Shown: positions 35,742 to 44,489, numbered from the stretch's first letter. The stretch: DNA of 64,000 nt from CAYMPH01 sp964529415 (GCA_964529415.1 CAZGWD010000019.1:1-64000); one strand, 5' to 3'. Notes: generated from the letters alone by a model not told the origin. Numbers and translations: made by a program.

Positions 35742-36830
35742 ATGAAAACAATATTAAAAATATTTTTAACATTAACAGCACTGATAACAATATCATGCGA
35801 CAACATGTATAATGATATTGCATATGAAATTGGCGCTGAATATAATTATTATCTGGCATCAACAGATCCTTTAGTGGCAGGCAATATTAGAACATATCCT
35901 CTATCTTATGATGGATTGCCAAATTTTAGTAATGTAAAGATTAGTTCCACAGTAAATCAACCTTTCTTCCCTGCTGTTCATCCGACAGGAAAATTCTTAT
36001 ATGCACCAAGTATCGGTTCAAATTTACTACACATGTTTAAAGTGAATGATGACGGAAGCTTGAATTCATTAGGTTCCTTTACACCAAGCAGTATTAATAG
36101 ATCTTATGCTGTCAAAGTACATCCAACAGGTAAGTATGTCTATCTTATAGATAATGATAATAGCGCAACAGCATTGAGTATGTATATAGTAAAAAGTGAT
36201 GGAACTCTCATGGATAACGGCACTGTTTCATCAGGCGTAAAGCAGGATCGATTAGCAATAAATCCAGCTGGAACCTGTTTATATGTTCTTTCTAATAATC
36301 TTCCAACAGATTATTATATTAGTGCTTATAAAATTGAAAATAACGGTAAACTTACACTTATAAATTCATTCAATCCAGTACCATATAATCAATATATTAC
36401 TGATATAAATATTCATCCAAATGGAAAATATATTTATATAGCTAGACTTAATGGGTTTGATAAATATAATTTTAAAAGCAATGGCGATATTGATTATTTA
36501 TCCAGGTCTTCAACTTCAACTTCTGCAGGCGTTGGATATATAGCAACTCATCCATCAGGTAATTTTCTTTATTATATTGGCGATGATGGTAATATGAGAT
36601 CATATATAATCAATTCTGCAGGTGTTGTATCACCAAATAACCAGATTTCTTTTTCTTCTACAATTTGTGATTTAATAATTCATCCACAAGGAAAATATTT
36701 ATATGCAGCTTCTAATAGCGATAACCAATTATTTTATATAACAATAAATAATGATGGGAAAGTAAATTCAAGCTCTTTCGAAAACGTTAAATCACGTGGA
36801 CTGGCCTTGATCAGGAAAAGAAAGGAATAA
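35742..36830 (+). CDS. Beta-propeller (YVTN/lactonase-like) lipoprotein 2
   Basis: This 362-aa lipoprotein (C19 in TISC) is a tandem paralogue of the preceding gene: nearly the same signal peptide (MKTILKI.LTLTALI), the CDN(L/M)YN start of the mature protein, HPTGKFLYA/HPTGKYVYL blade repeats, and the terminal GLALIRKRKE against GMALIRRKKL. The blades themselves have diverged strongly. The family is the same, and the role is again probably surface binding. No separate promoter was recognised in the 34-base gap. Confidence 0.82.
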   Translation: MKTILKIFLTLTALITISCDNMYNDIAYEIGAEYNYYLASTDPLVAGNIRTYPLSYDGLPNFSNVKISSTVNQPFFPAVHPTGKFLYAPSIGSNLLHMFKVNDDGSLNSLGSFTPSSINRSYAVKVHPTGKYVYLIDNDNSATALSMYIVKSDGTLMDNGTVSSGVKQDRLAINPAGTCLYVLSNNLPTDYYISAYKIENNGKLTLINSFNPVPYNQYITDINIHPNGKYIYIARLNGFDKYNFKSNGDIDYLSRSSTSTSAGVGYIATHPSGNFLYYIGDDGNMRSYIINSAGVVSPNNQISFSSTICDLIIHPQGKYLYAASNSDNQLFYITINNDGKVNSSSFENVKSRGLALIRKRKE

Positions 36831-36960
36831 CTTACGCTAATGGATATTATTCGAAAAAAAAATCACATCCCGAATAACTGATTATATAAACTTCAATTAT
36901 TCGTATAAAAAATGTTTCAAGAATTGTAATATTCAAATAAAAATCTAGAGTAAAAATATA

Positions 36961-38046
36961 ATGCAAAACATAATAAAAGCAGCAATAATTATATCCATGC
37001 TGCTGAATATATCTCTTCTCAGACTCCATGCTGCAGATGAAAAAACAAGAATTGCAATTTTGAATTTCTCCGGGAAACAGACGCCTGCTCATGTACCTCA
37101 AATTACAACTTATCTCATAAGAGGAAAAATTGTAAAATCCGGAATATTTTATGCTTCGGAGAGAGCGCAGCTTGATGCTGTTCTTCAATCTCAGGGCCTG
37201 CAAATAACAGGCTGTTCAGACCAGACATGCTCTGTAAAAATTGGAAAACTACTGTATGCGGAAAAAATAATTACCGGCAATGTTGCCATGTTCGGCAATG
37301 CATTTGTCATTAACGCGCGCCTTATTGACATTAAAAAAAATCAGGTGGATTTAAATTTAACAGAATATGCAGCATCCGAAGATTCCCTTGATGATGCTGC
37401 AGCGAATATAACAAAAAAGGTTATTGATTTTATATCAAAAGATAAAATAAGAACAGCTGCTGATTTCAAGAAGGAAAAGGAACTTAAAGAAAAGCAGGAA
37501 AAAGAAGCCAGAGAAAAAGAAGCTGCAAGGAAAATTGCTAAACCGGATAAGAAAAAAGATTCTCAGATTATGCTTCCATCCGGAATTCGATTATCCTATA
37601 TGCTTGCAATGCCTCTAAGTTCCCCATTCAAGGATTATTTCCCTGTGCTTCACGGTGTTGAAGTTATGTATTCTCATTTTTTTAATAATTACTTTTCAAT
37701 AAAAGCAGGTGTTTCGTTTTCTATAAATACTTTTAATAACCCGAAAATATACTCCTGTCTGAATGCCTATTCTTTTGGAGCAAATTTCGGAATTCCGGTT
37801 ATTGGTTTTATTTATCCGTATATTGGCGCATCTGTAAAGGGAATCTGGATTCACGAGCAGGCAAATGATCTGTTCCATGAAATGGGTGGAATGGGCATTG
37901 ATTTCAGTACAGGAGTTGCTTTTACAATAGTTAAGTTTTTCGGGGTTTACGTGGAATATTCTATAGGCTGGGCAATGGTGATTGATAAAGCCAGTACAGA
38001 TATAAGTTCACACTCAGTTAAGGCTGGAGTGTATTTCAGGTTTTAG
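36961..38046 (+). CDS. CsgG/TolB-N-like domain fused to an outer-membrane barrel
   Basis: The 361-aa exported protein has a signal peptide (residues 1-24, LHA). A CsgG/TolB-N-like domain follows (RIAILNFSGKQTP, SGIFYASERAQLDAVL, EKIITGNVAMFG), then a Lys/Glu-rich helical linker (about 155-195). The last 160 residues form beta strands ending in VYFRF, a barrel signature. The conserved CSDQTCSVKIGKLL cysteine pair is typical of this secreted family. It may couple a periplasmic sensor domain to an outer-membrane barrel. It is followed by the esterase gene 10 bases later. Confidence 0.7.
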   Translation: MQNIIKAAIIISMLLNISLLRLHAADEKTRIAILNFSGKQTPAHVPQITTYLIRGKIVKSGIFYASERAQLDAVLQSQGLQITGCSDQTCSVKIGKLLYAEKIITGNVAMFGNAFVINARLIDIKKNQVDLNLTEYAASEDSLDDAAANITKKVIDFISKDKIRTAADFKKEKELKEKQEKEAREKEAARKIAKPDKKKDSQIMLPSGIRLSYMLAMPLSSPFKDYFPVLHGVEVMYSHFFNNYFSIKAGVSFSINTFNNPKIYSCLNAYSFGANFGIPVIGFIYPYIGASVKGIWIHEQANDLFHEMGGMGIDFSTGVAFTIVKFFGVYVEYSIGWAMVIDKASTDISSHSVKAGVYFRF

Positions 38047-38056
38047 GGGGCGTAAT

Positions 38057-39118
38057 ATGAGAAAGTTAAATTTATTTTTTATTGCAGTTTTGATATTGCT
38101 TATTGTTGGGTGTGAGTATAGTTTTCTAGATTTGATGCGAGTCAAAAGCTCAAGCGGTGTTGAGAATATACATTACAGTGGTCGTTTCGATCTGAGTATC
38201 CCGTCAGCACCGCGCTTTGAATGGTCTGGTACTTCGATCGGAGCGCACTTCAAAGGTACTGGAGTGAGCATGATGCTTAATTCCGGAGGAATAAATTATT
38301 TTGAAGTTCTGATTGACGGTACGTCTGTATCGCCTGTTGTTACTTCAACTGGAAATGAAACTTTCATACTTGCAAGCGGTTTAACAGATACTGAACATGA
38401 TGTGTTGGTGGTCCGCCGCACTGAGGCTACATGCCTGCCCGTCTCTTTTCTCGGTTTTACTATAACTGGCGGATCGATCATAGCTTCAGCATCACCATGG
38501 TCTCACAGAATAGAATACATTGGCGATTCAATACTTACAGGATATGGTATACTTGGTCCCAATGAGCTCTGCACTTATTCAGCTGCTACTCAATCTGCAT
38601 GGATGACATATGCTGCTGTAGCAGGGCGAGATCTCAAAGCTGATACACACCTCATTGCATATGCATCGAAAGGTGTTTATCAAAACTACAACGGTAATCT
38701 TACTGATCCAATGCCGACGCTCTACACTCGGACGATCCCTACAGAATCTGGAAGCACATGGGGCTTTAGTTCAAAGGCTGATGTGGTTGTAATACATCTT
38801 GGATTGTACGATTTTACTGCTGCGGTAAATCAGGTCTTATTTGAAACAGCTTACATAAATTTAATTAATCTTGTACGAAGCAACCACCCGTCTGCTGTCA
38901 TCTACTGTGTAAATGGGGCGACTTTCAATGCTACAGCAAATACTTATATTTCGAACTCAGTCACAAATAGCGGTGATGCTAACACCCATCTGCTAACATT
39001 ACCTGCTCCTATATTACCAGCTGATGGGTATGGATGTGACTGGCATCCAAGTGCAGTGACTCATGCACGTTGGGGTGGAATTTTAGCTGCTAGATTACGC
39101 ACAGATCTCGGTTGGTAA
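38057..39118 (+). CDS. CE2-like SGNH esterase lipoprotein
   Basis: The 353-aa lipoprotein has C19 in IVGC. A jelly-roll domain (about residues 38-140, FDLSIPSAPRFEWSGTSIGAHF) is followed by an SGNH hydrolase with YIGDSILTGYG (S158) and a C-terminal CDWHPS (Asp-x-His). That two-domain order is that of carbohydrate esterase family 2, which deacetylates polysaccharides. The coding sequence looks clearly richer in G and C than its neighbours, suggesting recent acquisition. It probably acts at the cell surface. Confidence 0.8.
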   Translation: MRKLNLFFIAVLILLIVGCEYSFLDLMRVKSSSGVENIHYSGRFDLSIPSAPRFEWSGTSIGAHFKGTGVSMMLNSGGINYFEVLIDGTSVSPVVTSTGNETFILASGLTDTEHDVLVVRRTEATCLPVSFLGFTITGGSIIASASPWSHRIEYIGDSILTGYGILGPNELCTYSAATQSAWMTYAAVAGRDLKADTHLIAYASKGVYQNYNGNLTDPMPTLYTRTIPTESGSTWGFSSKADVVVIHLGLYDFTAAVNQVLFETAYINLINLVRSNHPSAVIYCVNGATFNATANTYISNSVTNSGDANTHLLTLPAPILPADGYGCDWHPSAVTHARWGGILAARLRTDLGW

Positions 39119-39272
39119 TATATTTTTATTTTATACATAAGCGAGTTAAAAAATAAACCCAGCAACCCTTATATGTAGTTCAGCGAATCGTCCTATTGCA
39201 ATATTTATAGCATTAATTTAAAATAATTATAACAATAAGCTTTATCTCAAAATTATCCAGTATTTAAAAAAA

Positions 39273-39410
39273 TTACCAGATTGTCTTTTTATAAAAAGCT
39301 TTTATTTTTTCATCTTTGCTGATAATATGAATCATTTTTGATAGAGCAGTTGCTACTATCACTCTGTGTGTAGTGTCTTTATTTTCCCCTGAAAGTTTCC
39401 AAAAACTTCT
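39273..39410 (-). pseudogene. Short open fragment, possible transposase or gene remnant
   Basis: The minus strand is open for 45 codons with coding-like composition (contains THRVIVATALSKM, then KDEKIKAFYKK) but has no start codon context, is cut off by an upstream stop, and ends at 39273. The pattern faintly recalls the C-terminal helix of IS110-type transposases (AIVAVA.KLL). This is a weak resemblance; it may be a remnant of any gene. Confidence 0.25.
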
Positions 39411-39482
39411 TTAGTATTTTTTATTTTTAATTAAAGGTGAAACTTTTAAAATTGGAATAAAAATTAAAAGAAAAGAAAAAAA

Positions 39483-39513
39483 TTGTGACGATTTAACAAT
39501 ATTTTCAACTATA
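39483..39513 (+). promoter_or_regulatory. Candidate ECF promoter upstream of outer-membrane paralogue 3
   Basis: TTGTGACGAT (39483-39492), 15 bases, ACTATA (39508-39513). It is identical in spacing to the motifs before the sigma and FecR genes. The next gene starts at 39677. Confidence 0.65.
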
Positions 39514-39676
39514 TCTATAACAAATTATGAATCTATTTAGATAATAAATTTATTGCAAAACTTAATTATTTTTTTACTATTATCCATTTTACTTTTAGAA
39601 ATATATTGTGAATTATAAATGTTTTCAAGGTTAAAATTCATTAAAAATTATTTGATTTCCTATTAGTGAGCAGCTC

Positions 39677-41122
39677 ATGAAATTTTTATATAGAATTTTG
39701 TTTCCGGCATTAACTGTACTTATAATATTCAATTCCCCTGCCTTTGCAGAATACATCTTTTTAAAAGATGGATCAATTATTACAGGGAAAATTGAAACCG
39801 AAACTCCTGTTGCTGTTTCATTAATAAAAAATGACGGCACAAGACAGATGATTTACCATAATAATATTATTCGCGTTTTATACACTGAGCTCTATATGGG
39901 CCGTGTTTATGTTCAGCAAACCAACGGAAAAGGCTTAGAAGTTTTCATGGTTGATGAGGATCAGGAATATTATACTTTCAGACATGAACTGTATAAACCT
40001 GAAGAAATTAAAATTAAGCGCACAAATGTGCTTTTCATGGCAAGGAAAAATCCAACGGGACTGCAGGTAATAAAAATTGAAACTGACAGGATTGAAATCA
40101 CATGGTTTCCGCCATATAATCAGATAAAAAATTACAAAATATATTATAAAAACAAAGAAAGCGATAAATATATTTCTGCCGGAAATACTTCCTCAAAAAG
40201 TTTTACAATAAAAAATCTCAAAAGCAACACGCAGTATTTTATTATAGTAACTGCTGTGGATAAAGATGGTTACGAGTCTCTGCCGAGCAACGAGATAAAT
40301 GAGACTACGAAAAATATCAGGCCGAATGCTCCGAAGAATGTGAAAGTAGAGAAAGTTTTATCGAAAGATAAAAAAACCTTACAGTTGAATGTTAAATGGG
40401 ATCCTGCCATAGATCCGGATGGTAAGGTAATTGAATATATAATATATGAATACAAAAATAAAGGTGATAAAATTTTTGCCAGGACTAATAAAACTTTTTA
40501 TTCAATAACAGCTCTGGACCCTCTTATAAAAAGAAAATTTTTCATCCGGGCAGTTGATGATTTAAAGGATGAGTCTGAAACAGCAAAAATCAGAGTTAAT
40601 GAAAGGGCAGCTGTATTAAATATTTTTCCCGGCGTAATATTCCCTGTTGGAAAGTTTGGTGAGATGTATAATATTGGTTTTGGAGGGACGATATCATTTT
40701 CAATATGTAATTTGTTTTTCAATAATTTCGAAAGCGGAATAGCTCTGGGATTTTATTATATGCAGGGCAAGGATCTGCTGGATGTGAAAAATTTGTTATA
40801 TCAGGATTTTTTATTTTTCCCGGTTTATTTAACCTTTGGATATAATATTACTATTGGAAATAGTTTCAGTATAAAACCATTAATATCAATTGGACCAGCT
40901 TATATTGATATGAAATATAATGACCGGAATAAAACTATTGCAGAAGGTCGGGACAGGCATCTTCAGATAGCTGCTTTTTCTTTTAAAGCAGGATTGGATG
41001 CTGAATACAGGTTTACAGATACTATTTCAGTATCTCTGGGGTGTGAATATGGCGCTATTGTTCAGAATACCGGCTTGCTGAGTTTTATTCTTGTTAATAC
41101 AGGAATCGGTTTTTCTTTTTAA
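39677..41122 (+). CDS. FN3/beta-barrel outer-membrane protein, paralogue 3
   Basis: The 481-aa protein has the same order as paralogues 1 and 2: signal peptide (AFA-EY), YIFLKDGSIITGKIETET module, two FN3 domains, and a barrel ending GIGFSF. The barrel part is close to paralogue 1 (FPVGKFGEMYNIGFGG against FPIGKFGEMYNVGFGG; both have AIVQNTGLLSFIL-like ends). Upstream lies the ECF-type promoter. It is followed 12 bases later by an Lcl lipoprotein. It is therefore the best candidate for a target of the sigma factor at 28955. Confidence 0.75.
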   Translation: MKFLYRILFPALTVLIIFNSPAFAEYIFLKDGSIITGKIETETPVAVSLIKNDGTRQMIYHNNIIRVLYTELYMGRVYVQQTNGKGLEVFMVDEDQEYYTFRHELYKPEEIKIKRTNVLFMARKNPTGLQVIKIETDRIEITWFPPYNQIKNYKIYYKNKESDKYISAGNTSSKSFTIKNLKSNTQYFIIVTAVDKDGYESLPSNEINETTKNIRPNAPKNVKVEKVLSKDKKTLQLNVKWDPAIDPDGKVIEYIIYEYKNKGDKIFARTNKTFYSITALDPLIKRKFFIRAVDDLKDESETAKIRVNERAAVLNIFPGVIFPVGKFGEMYNIGFGGTISFSICNLFFNNFESGIALGFYYMQGKDLLDVKNLLYQDFLFFPVYLTFGYNITIGNSFSIKPLISIGPAYIDMKYNDRNKTIAEGRDRHLQIAAFSFKAGLDAEYRFTDTISVSLGCEYGAIVQNTGLLSFILVNTGIGFSF

Positions 41123-41134
41123 GGAGAGATTATA

Positions 41135-41773
41135 ATGATTAAAAAAATTATTATTTTAATATTGATGGCACTTCCTGTTTTTTTATCCTGTTATGATGCG
41201 CTGGATACTTATGAAAATGGTATAGCTTACAATCTCCGTGATCGCGGCCCTGCAGGAGGATGGATATTCTATATAAACCCGAATTACAAAACAGACGGCT
41301 GGAGATATCTGGAAGCAGCGCCAGAGGATCAGAGCAATAGTTCAAACTGGATTAATTCGGGGAGTTCTCCAAATCCTCAAACTACAGAAAATGGTAATAC
41401 AAAATCTATTATTGGATCAGGAATTGCAAACACTGATGCAATTATTAATCAGACAAACCATATTTCAAGCGCTGCCAAATTATGTAAAGATTATAGAGGC
41501 GGCGGTTACAGCGACTGGTTTCTGCCATCAGCAGACGATGTAAAGGAGATGTGCTGGGTTCTGCATAGCAGAATGTATAATGGAACAACAGGTGAGGATA
41601 ATCCCGCATACGGCTCAAATCGTGTTGGCGGTTTCAACGATTACTATTATTGGAGTTCGTCTGAGCAATCTTCAAATAACGCATATGTCTGTTGGTTTAA
41701 TAATGGCGAGATGACTACAGCACCTAAAAGTACTACTACTAATCTAAATGTCCACGCTATCAGGGCTTTTTAA
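41135..41773 (+). CDS. DUF1566/Lcl C-terminal-domain lipoprotein, copy 2
   Basis: The 212-aa lipoprotein has C19 in VFLSC, then YDALDTYE and NLRDRGPAGGWIFY as in copy 1. Lcl_C signatures GGYSDWFLPSADD, YYWSSSE and HAIRAF follow. A 16-residue insert around residues 150-170 distinguishes it from copy 1. AGGAG precedes the ATG. Because the gene pair with paralogue 3 repeats the 30931-32958 pair, both probably arose by duplication of a two-gene unit. Confidence 0.85.
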   Translation: MIKKIIILILMALPVFLSCYDALDTYENGIAYNLRDRGPAGGWIFYINPNYKTDGWRYLEAAPEDQSNSSNWINSGSSPNPQTTENGNTKSIIGSGIANTDAIINQTNHISSAAKLCKDYRGGGYSDWFLPSADDVKEMCWVLHSRMYNGTTGEDNPAYGSNRVGGFNDYYYWSSSEQSSNNAYVCWFNNGEMTTAPKSTTTNLNVHAIRAF

Positions 41774-41822
41774 TTTTACATACCAGCTCAAAATTACTTT
41801 TATATAACTTATATCTCAAAAC

Positions 41823-41850
41823 AAAAAGCCCTGCAGATGCAGGGCTTTTT
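41823..41850. terminator. Bidirectional intrinsic terminator
   Basis: AAAAAGCCCTGC (41823-41834) and GCAGGGCTTTTT (41839-41850) form a 12-bp stem around a 4-base loop, with T-runs on both strands. It lies between the convergent Lcl lipoprotein gene and plsY. Confidence 0.92.
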
Positions 41851-41873
41851 TCTCTATATAAATAAAATTTCTA

Positions 41874-42656
41874 TCAGTCGTCTTCACCCATCTGAATATC
41901 TTTCCCCGGGTTTCTGTATTTGGATTCTCTCGGATAAGTTTCAAAAATTCCGCGAAGCATAATCGCCTTCCATGGACTGATTCCCTGTTTAAGATCTTCC
42001 CTGAGGCCGCAGCCGTAAAGTCTTCTGAAAAAATAAAGTATAGCCCAGACCCAGCTGTACCAGAATAATGGCCAGGTATTTGTAATATGCGGGCCGAAAA
42101 AATTTGAAAATTTAAATCCGAAAGATCCCCATGGAATATACATTTCAAGAAGCCAGAGAAGTCCTTCCAGAGGAATAATTGCAATCATTATAAGATTGCC
42201 GAGCTTGAGTCCTTTATTTTTATTTTTCTGAAACAAAGTTAAAGCATTAAATGAATGAACAGCAAGCCAGTACCATGGACCGAAAAACAGCATTGCACCC
42301 GAAGCTGTAGAAAGACCCTTCCCGCCTTTGAATTTAAGCCAAACAGGAAAATCGTGCCCTGCCTTAACAAGTATTGTTAAAAAAAGCATAAGCCAGAGAT
42401 CATCCCTGAAATTCCAGCCAAGAAAATAATATGCAGCAAGCATTGCCATTACTGGTTTACTCATGTCAAGGATAGTTGCAGTTATTCCGGCAAATGGCCC
42501 TGCTGTAAGGTATGCGTTGCTTCCGCCAACGTGCCCGGTTCCTTCATTTTGTAGCTTTTTTCCTGGAGCAAGAAGAGTTGTTAAAATCTGCGAAAAAGGA
42601 ATGCTTCCTATTAAATAACTTAAAGCATAAATACCGACAATTTTGAAATTTTCCAT
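41874..42656 (-). CDS. plsY: PlsY-like glycerol-3-phosphate acyltransferase
   Basis: The 260-aa integral membrane enzyme uses acyl phosphate to acylate glycerol-3-phosphate, the first step of phospholipid synthesis. SYLIGSIPFS (motif 1), GTGHVGGSNAY (in place of GSGNIGATN, motif 2) and FPVWLKFKGGKGLST (motif 3) are present. The glycine-loop substitutions and a longer C-terminal tail make it a divergent member; a change in substrate is possible. AGGAG precedes the ATG at 42656. A strong terminator follows. Confidence 0.85.
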   Translation of the reverse strand: MENFKIVGIYALSYLIGSIPFSQILTTLLAPGKKLQNEGTGHVGGSNAYLTAGPFAGITATILDMSKPVMAMLAAYYFLGWNFRDDLWLMLFLTILVKAGHDFPVWLKFKGGKGLSTASGAMLFFGPWYWLAVHSFNALTLFQKNKNKGLKLGNLIMIAIIPLEGLLWLLEMYIPWGSFGFKFSNFFGPHITNTWPLFWYSWVWAILYFFRRLYGCGLREDLKQGISPWKAIMLRGIFETYPRESKYRNPGKDIQMGEDD

Positions 42657-42769
42657 TAAAAACTCCTGAGATTATTTACACAAATTATTTTATAAAATTA
42701 CCAAACCTGAATTATAAGTACACACATCTATAAATAATTCAACAACATTTTACATCACAAATAAAATTA

Positions 42770-43345
42770 TCACCCTTTTTTCTTTGCATTCATAACATCA
42801 GATGCTCTTTTTCTGAAATTCTTGAAGAGTTTTGGAAAACTGTCCTTTATCAGTTTTTCAGCAAGAGAATTCGGGAGCAAAGGATAAGCAAGACTTGATG
42901 TATAGGTTAACTTTGTTTTGTTTTTTTTATATGGCTCAACAATCCATTTCCCTGAGTTCAGAGTAAACGGTCCTTTATCCTGATCCCAGGTCATTGTTCT
43001 TTTATCAGGAGCAATATACTGAATATTTTTATTAGTAATATTTATTTCAGCAGGGCCTACATCAACAAGCATCTTAACCCATGCTGTATTGCCTTCACGC
43101 CTAAGGATCTTGCTCGATTTCTGCATTGGCATAAATTCCGGATGGCTTTCATAATCAGTAATAATTCCCCATACAATATCCGCCGGCGCATCAATCACGC
43201 CTATTGCAGTTGCTTCCCTGTACTTGCCTGTCTGGGATGAAGACACAGCAAGCTCTCCCTTGTCCAGATCGGGTTCTTTTGTCTCTGCAAATACTGTTGA
43301 GATTAATGTAAAAATTATGGCTGATATTAATATTTTCTTCATCAT
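42770..43345 (-). CDS. Secreted SRPBCC (START/polyketide-cyclase-like) protein
   Basis: The 191-aa protein has a signal peptide (cleaved after VFA, residue 20) and a helix-grip SRPBCC domain (AIGVIDAPADIVWGIITDYESHPEFMP, later YTSSLAYPLLPNSLAEKLI). Members bind hydrophobic ligands. Periplasmic members are less common and may shuttle lipids or pigments. It lies 13 bases downstream of the acyltransferase-like gene and likely shares its transcript. AAGGAAAA lies upstream of the start. Confidence 0.82.
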   Translation of the reverse strand: MMKKILISAIIFTLISTVFAETKEPDLDKGELAVSSSQTGKYREATAIGVIDAPADIVWGIITDYESHPEFMPMQKSSKILRREGNTAWVKMLVDVGPAEINITNKNIQYIAPDKRTMTWDQDKGPFTLNSGKWIVEPYKKNKTKLTYTSSLAYPLLPNSLAEKLIKDSFPKLFKNFRKRASDVMNAKKKG

Positions 43346-43358
43346 AATGTTTTCCTTT

Positions 43359-44240
43359 CTATTTGAGGTCCAACTGTTTGAGTATTTTTTCTTCGATCAC
43401 CGGAGGTTTTAACAGCTGTGCAGGGTTAACTACAAAATCATTTAATAATTCAAGTGCCCTGCCGAAATACATTGCTTCACCTATTCTGTCATCAAGAGAA
43501 AATTTAAAATTAACAATGTCGCATGGGACAATTTTTCCATTGCTGTTAACAACAGGAATTTTTTTTACTTTTCCAATTGCAATAAAAGTTGAAGCATTAC
43601 CCCACTCAAACAAATGATGAAATGGAGAATCAATACCTACGCTGCCTAAATTTGCTACAAAAATGCTTGAATAAAGCGGATCAGAATCTATCATACTCTT
43701 AGGTGCAAGATTGAAATAATCAAGTTTTGTAAAAAGCCACACAATAAAATTGATTAAAAATCTCGGAAGCTTTGTAATTACATCAATCTCTTTTTCATCT
43801 GCAGAGACTTCTTTAAGTTTTCGTTTCTTTACAAGTATTGCATCTAATTTTCCAACAAGAGTATCAAGTGTTTCAAACGGATCAATATCGATAGTTATAT
43901 TTACTTCTTTTGAATCTTCATTCAGTTCAAGTTTTGCTACAAAGCTTATTCTTATTTTATGCCTTTGATAAATATTTCTTCCGGAAACAAATCTGTTCAG
44001 TCTCGGCCTCATGGCAAGAGTTCGCCCGATAGCAAGAAGAAATATGTGAAATACTCCGTATTTCTTTTTATCAAGTCCTTTGTTTAATTTTTTTACAAGT
44101 GCAAGAGCATTAGTCATGTCAAAATCGTGAGAGTGATAAAGAACAGACTCATTTCTTCCTTTCATCAGATAAGGAAGCATCTTTGTAAATGATGGAACTC
44201 TTTTTGCAGGAGAACCATCCGGTCTGCTGAACAGAGGCAT
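43359..44240 (-). CDS. Stand-alone 2-oxoacid dehydrogenase acyltransferase-like protein
   Basis: The 293-aa protein has the chloramphenicol acetyltransferase-like fold of dihydrolipoamide acyltransferase catalytic domains (DMTNALALVKKLNKG, FHIFLLAIGRTLA, SSIFVANLGSVGIDSPFHHLFEWG). It has no lipoyl or peripheral-subunit-binding domain. The expected DHRxxDG active site reads DDRIGEA at residues 250-256, with Asp at the catalytic His position. It is therefore probably not a classical E2 and may have another or no catalytic role. It precedes the SRPBCC gene. Confidence 0.78.
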   Translation of the reverse strand: MPLFSRPDGSPAKRVPSFTKMLPYLMKGRNESVLYHSHDFDMTNALALVKKLNKGLDKKKYGVFHIFLLAIGRTLAMRPRLNRFVSGRNIYQRHKIRISFVAKLELNEDSKEVNITIDIDPFETLDTLVGKLDAILVKKRKLKEVSADEKEIDVITKLPRFLINFIVWLFTKLDYFNLAPKSMIDSDPLYSSIFVANLGSVGIDSPFHHLFEWGNASTFIAIGKVKKIPVVNSNGKIVPCDIVNFKFSLDDRIGEAMYFGRALELLNDFVVNPAQLLKPPVIEEKILKQLDLK

Positions 44241-44367
44241 ATTTTTATATCCTTAATTAAATTTAAACACTATATAAAACAAATTCTGTCACTTTTAAGT
44301 CAATTAAAAAAAGTTTTGACCTGTTTCGAGCAATGTATATAGATAGATTAAATGATATTGTCATATC

Positions 44368-44397
44368 ATGCCGGTTTCTCTCAGAGAATACCGGCAT
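44368..44397. repeat. Imperfect intergenic hairpin
   Basis: ATGCCGGT (44368-44375) pairs with ACCGGCAT (44390-44397); TTCTC and GAGAA continue the stem around a TCA loop with one bulged T. A T-run begins about 20 bases further on, so it is a dispersed REP-like repeat or a weak terminator. It lies in the 249-base gap between divergent genes. Confidence 0.5.
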
Positions 44398-44489
44398 CCA
44401 TAGTTTGAGTTTTTTTATATTGCAGTTATCATTTGATTATAGATCTACAATGCTTAACATTTATTGAAATTTATACTGTTAAAATAAAA

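Larger units (their letters stand above)
39119..39676. other. 558-base intergenic stretch
   Basis: It contains a gene fragment on the minus strand (39273-39410) and a candidate ECF promoter (39483-39513). The remainder is AT-rich with no ORF or strong hairpin that I can support. The segment 39520-39676 would be a long (about 155-base) leader of the gene at 39677. Confidence 0.6.

Noticed and set aside
41816..42184. A 122-codon ORF on the minus strand overlapping plsY
   Set aside because: It is out of frame with plsY, includes the terminator, and has no recognisable domain.
44368..44397. Hairpin as a terminator of the gene to its left
   Set aside because: The gene to the left is transcribed away from it, and the T-run is about 20 bases distant.
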